A program made the position numbers and the translations under genes. From Euleptes europaea (taxonomy: Eukaryota; Chordata; Lepidosauria; Squamata; Sphaerodactylidae), in NCBI RefSeq assembly GCF_029931775.1, contig NC_079322.1, positions 77,933,326-77,997,325 on the forward strand: a stretch of DNA of 64,000 nt, in the 5' to 3' direction. Numbering within the stretch: the stretch's first letter is position 1; the number at the start of each line of letters is the position of its first letter. Of the stretch, positions 63,590 to 64,000 are shown piece by piece. The notes below the pieces were generated by a model. The model was not told the origin of the DNA and did not search any database. It saw only the letters and a list, made by a program, of their open reading frames with translations.

Positions 63590-64000
63590 TTATACCACCA
63601 GGTCACAGCTGACTTACAATGACCCCGTAAGGTTTTCAAGGCGAGAGATGTTCAGAGGTGGCTTGCCCTTGCCTGCCTCCGATTCACATCCCTGGTAGTC
63701 CTTGGAGGTCTCCCATCCAAATACTTGCCAGGGTCAAGGCTGAGAGTGTGTGACTGGCCCAAGATCACCCAGCAATTTTCCATGGCAGGGTGGGGATTCA
63801 AACCTGGGTTTCCCAGATCCAAGTCTGACACCTTAACCACTACACTCAGCACTCTGTTTGTGTGCCATCAAGGCACAGCTGATTTATGGTGACTCCTGGT
63901 GGGATTTTAAAGGCAAGAGGCGTTCAGAGGTGGTTTGCCCTTGCCTGCCTCTGCGTCACGACCCTGGTAGGCCTCGGTAGTCGCCCATCCAAATTCTAAC
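63590..64000 (-). mobile_element. SINE-related fragments at the window edge
   Basis: Two pieces with the 5S-type SINE 3' half (GTCACAGCTGACTTACAATG, and 63865-64000) around a tRNA-SINE body; cut by the window end. Confidence 0.6.

Overview
This is a vertebrate nuclear window, most likely from a squamate reptile (lizard, possibly a gecko). The evidence is intron-split genes, RTE/Bov-B LINE 3' ends, tRNA-derived and 5S rRNA-derived SINEs, CR1 LINEs and very many short hAT-type MITEs. The species cannot be fixed from the sequence. I saw no bacterial-type operon, CRISPR array, or convincing retroviral or LTR element.

Region 1 (3.0-15.6 kb, + strand) is one complete cytochrome P450 family 2 gene. 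It has nine exons whose lengths (180, 163, 150, 161, 177, 142, 188, 142 and 182 nt) and phases match the classic CYP2 structure. It encodes 494 residues with all P450 motifs intact.

Region 2 (20.4-58.5 kb) is a cluster of four cathelicidin host-defence peptide genes, each with four exons, phase-0 junctions, a TATA box close to the ATG and four cathelin cysteines. Gene A (-, 20620-27118) encodes an Arg/Trp-rich peptide ending ARFG, like avian CATH-2. Gene B (+, 34347-37139) encodes a very Lys/Trp-rich peptide. Gene C (-, 42033-46960) encodes a Gly/Arg-rich peptide. Gene D (+, 52655-57849) has a B-type promoter and first exon joined in frame to C-type exons 2-4. The order is two head-to-head pairs: A left and B right, then C left and D right.

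The cluster grew by two visible duplications. The B promoter and exon 1 block (31.2-34.5 kb) was copied in direct orientation to 50.8-52.8 kb. The C locus (40.5-48.7 kb) was copied in inverted orientation to 53.5-61.8 kb. The inverted copy lost about 2.2 kb carrying C-type exon 1 and promoter. A B-type exon 1 now lies directly upstream, giving a chimeric gene with conserved splice phase. An 0.8-kb promoter block is almost identical between B and D although both its flanks have diverged about 10-12 percent, which suggests gene conversion.

The rest is repeat-dense. It holds a 210-bp hAT MITE family with 8-bp target duplications, larger hAT elements, several foldback (palindromic) elements, CR1/L2-like LINE fragments, Bov-B tails, SINEs, a (GATA)n array in the D 3' UTR, and dispersed repeats carrying a CUGANGA-hairpin-GAAA core that resembles a hammerhead ribozyme. 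Exon boundaries were read by eye from splice signals and frame. Identity figures are manual estimates.
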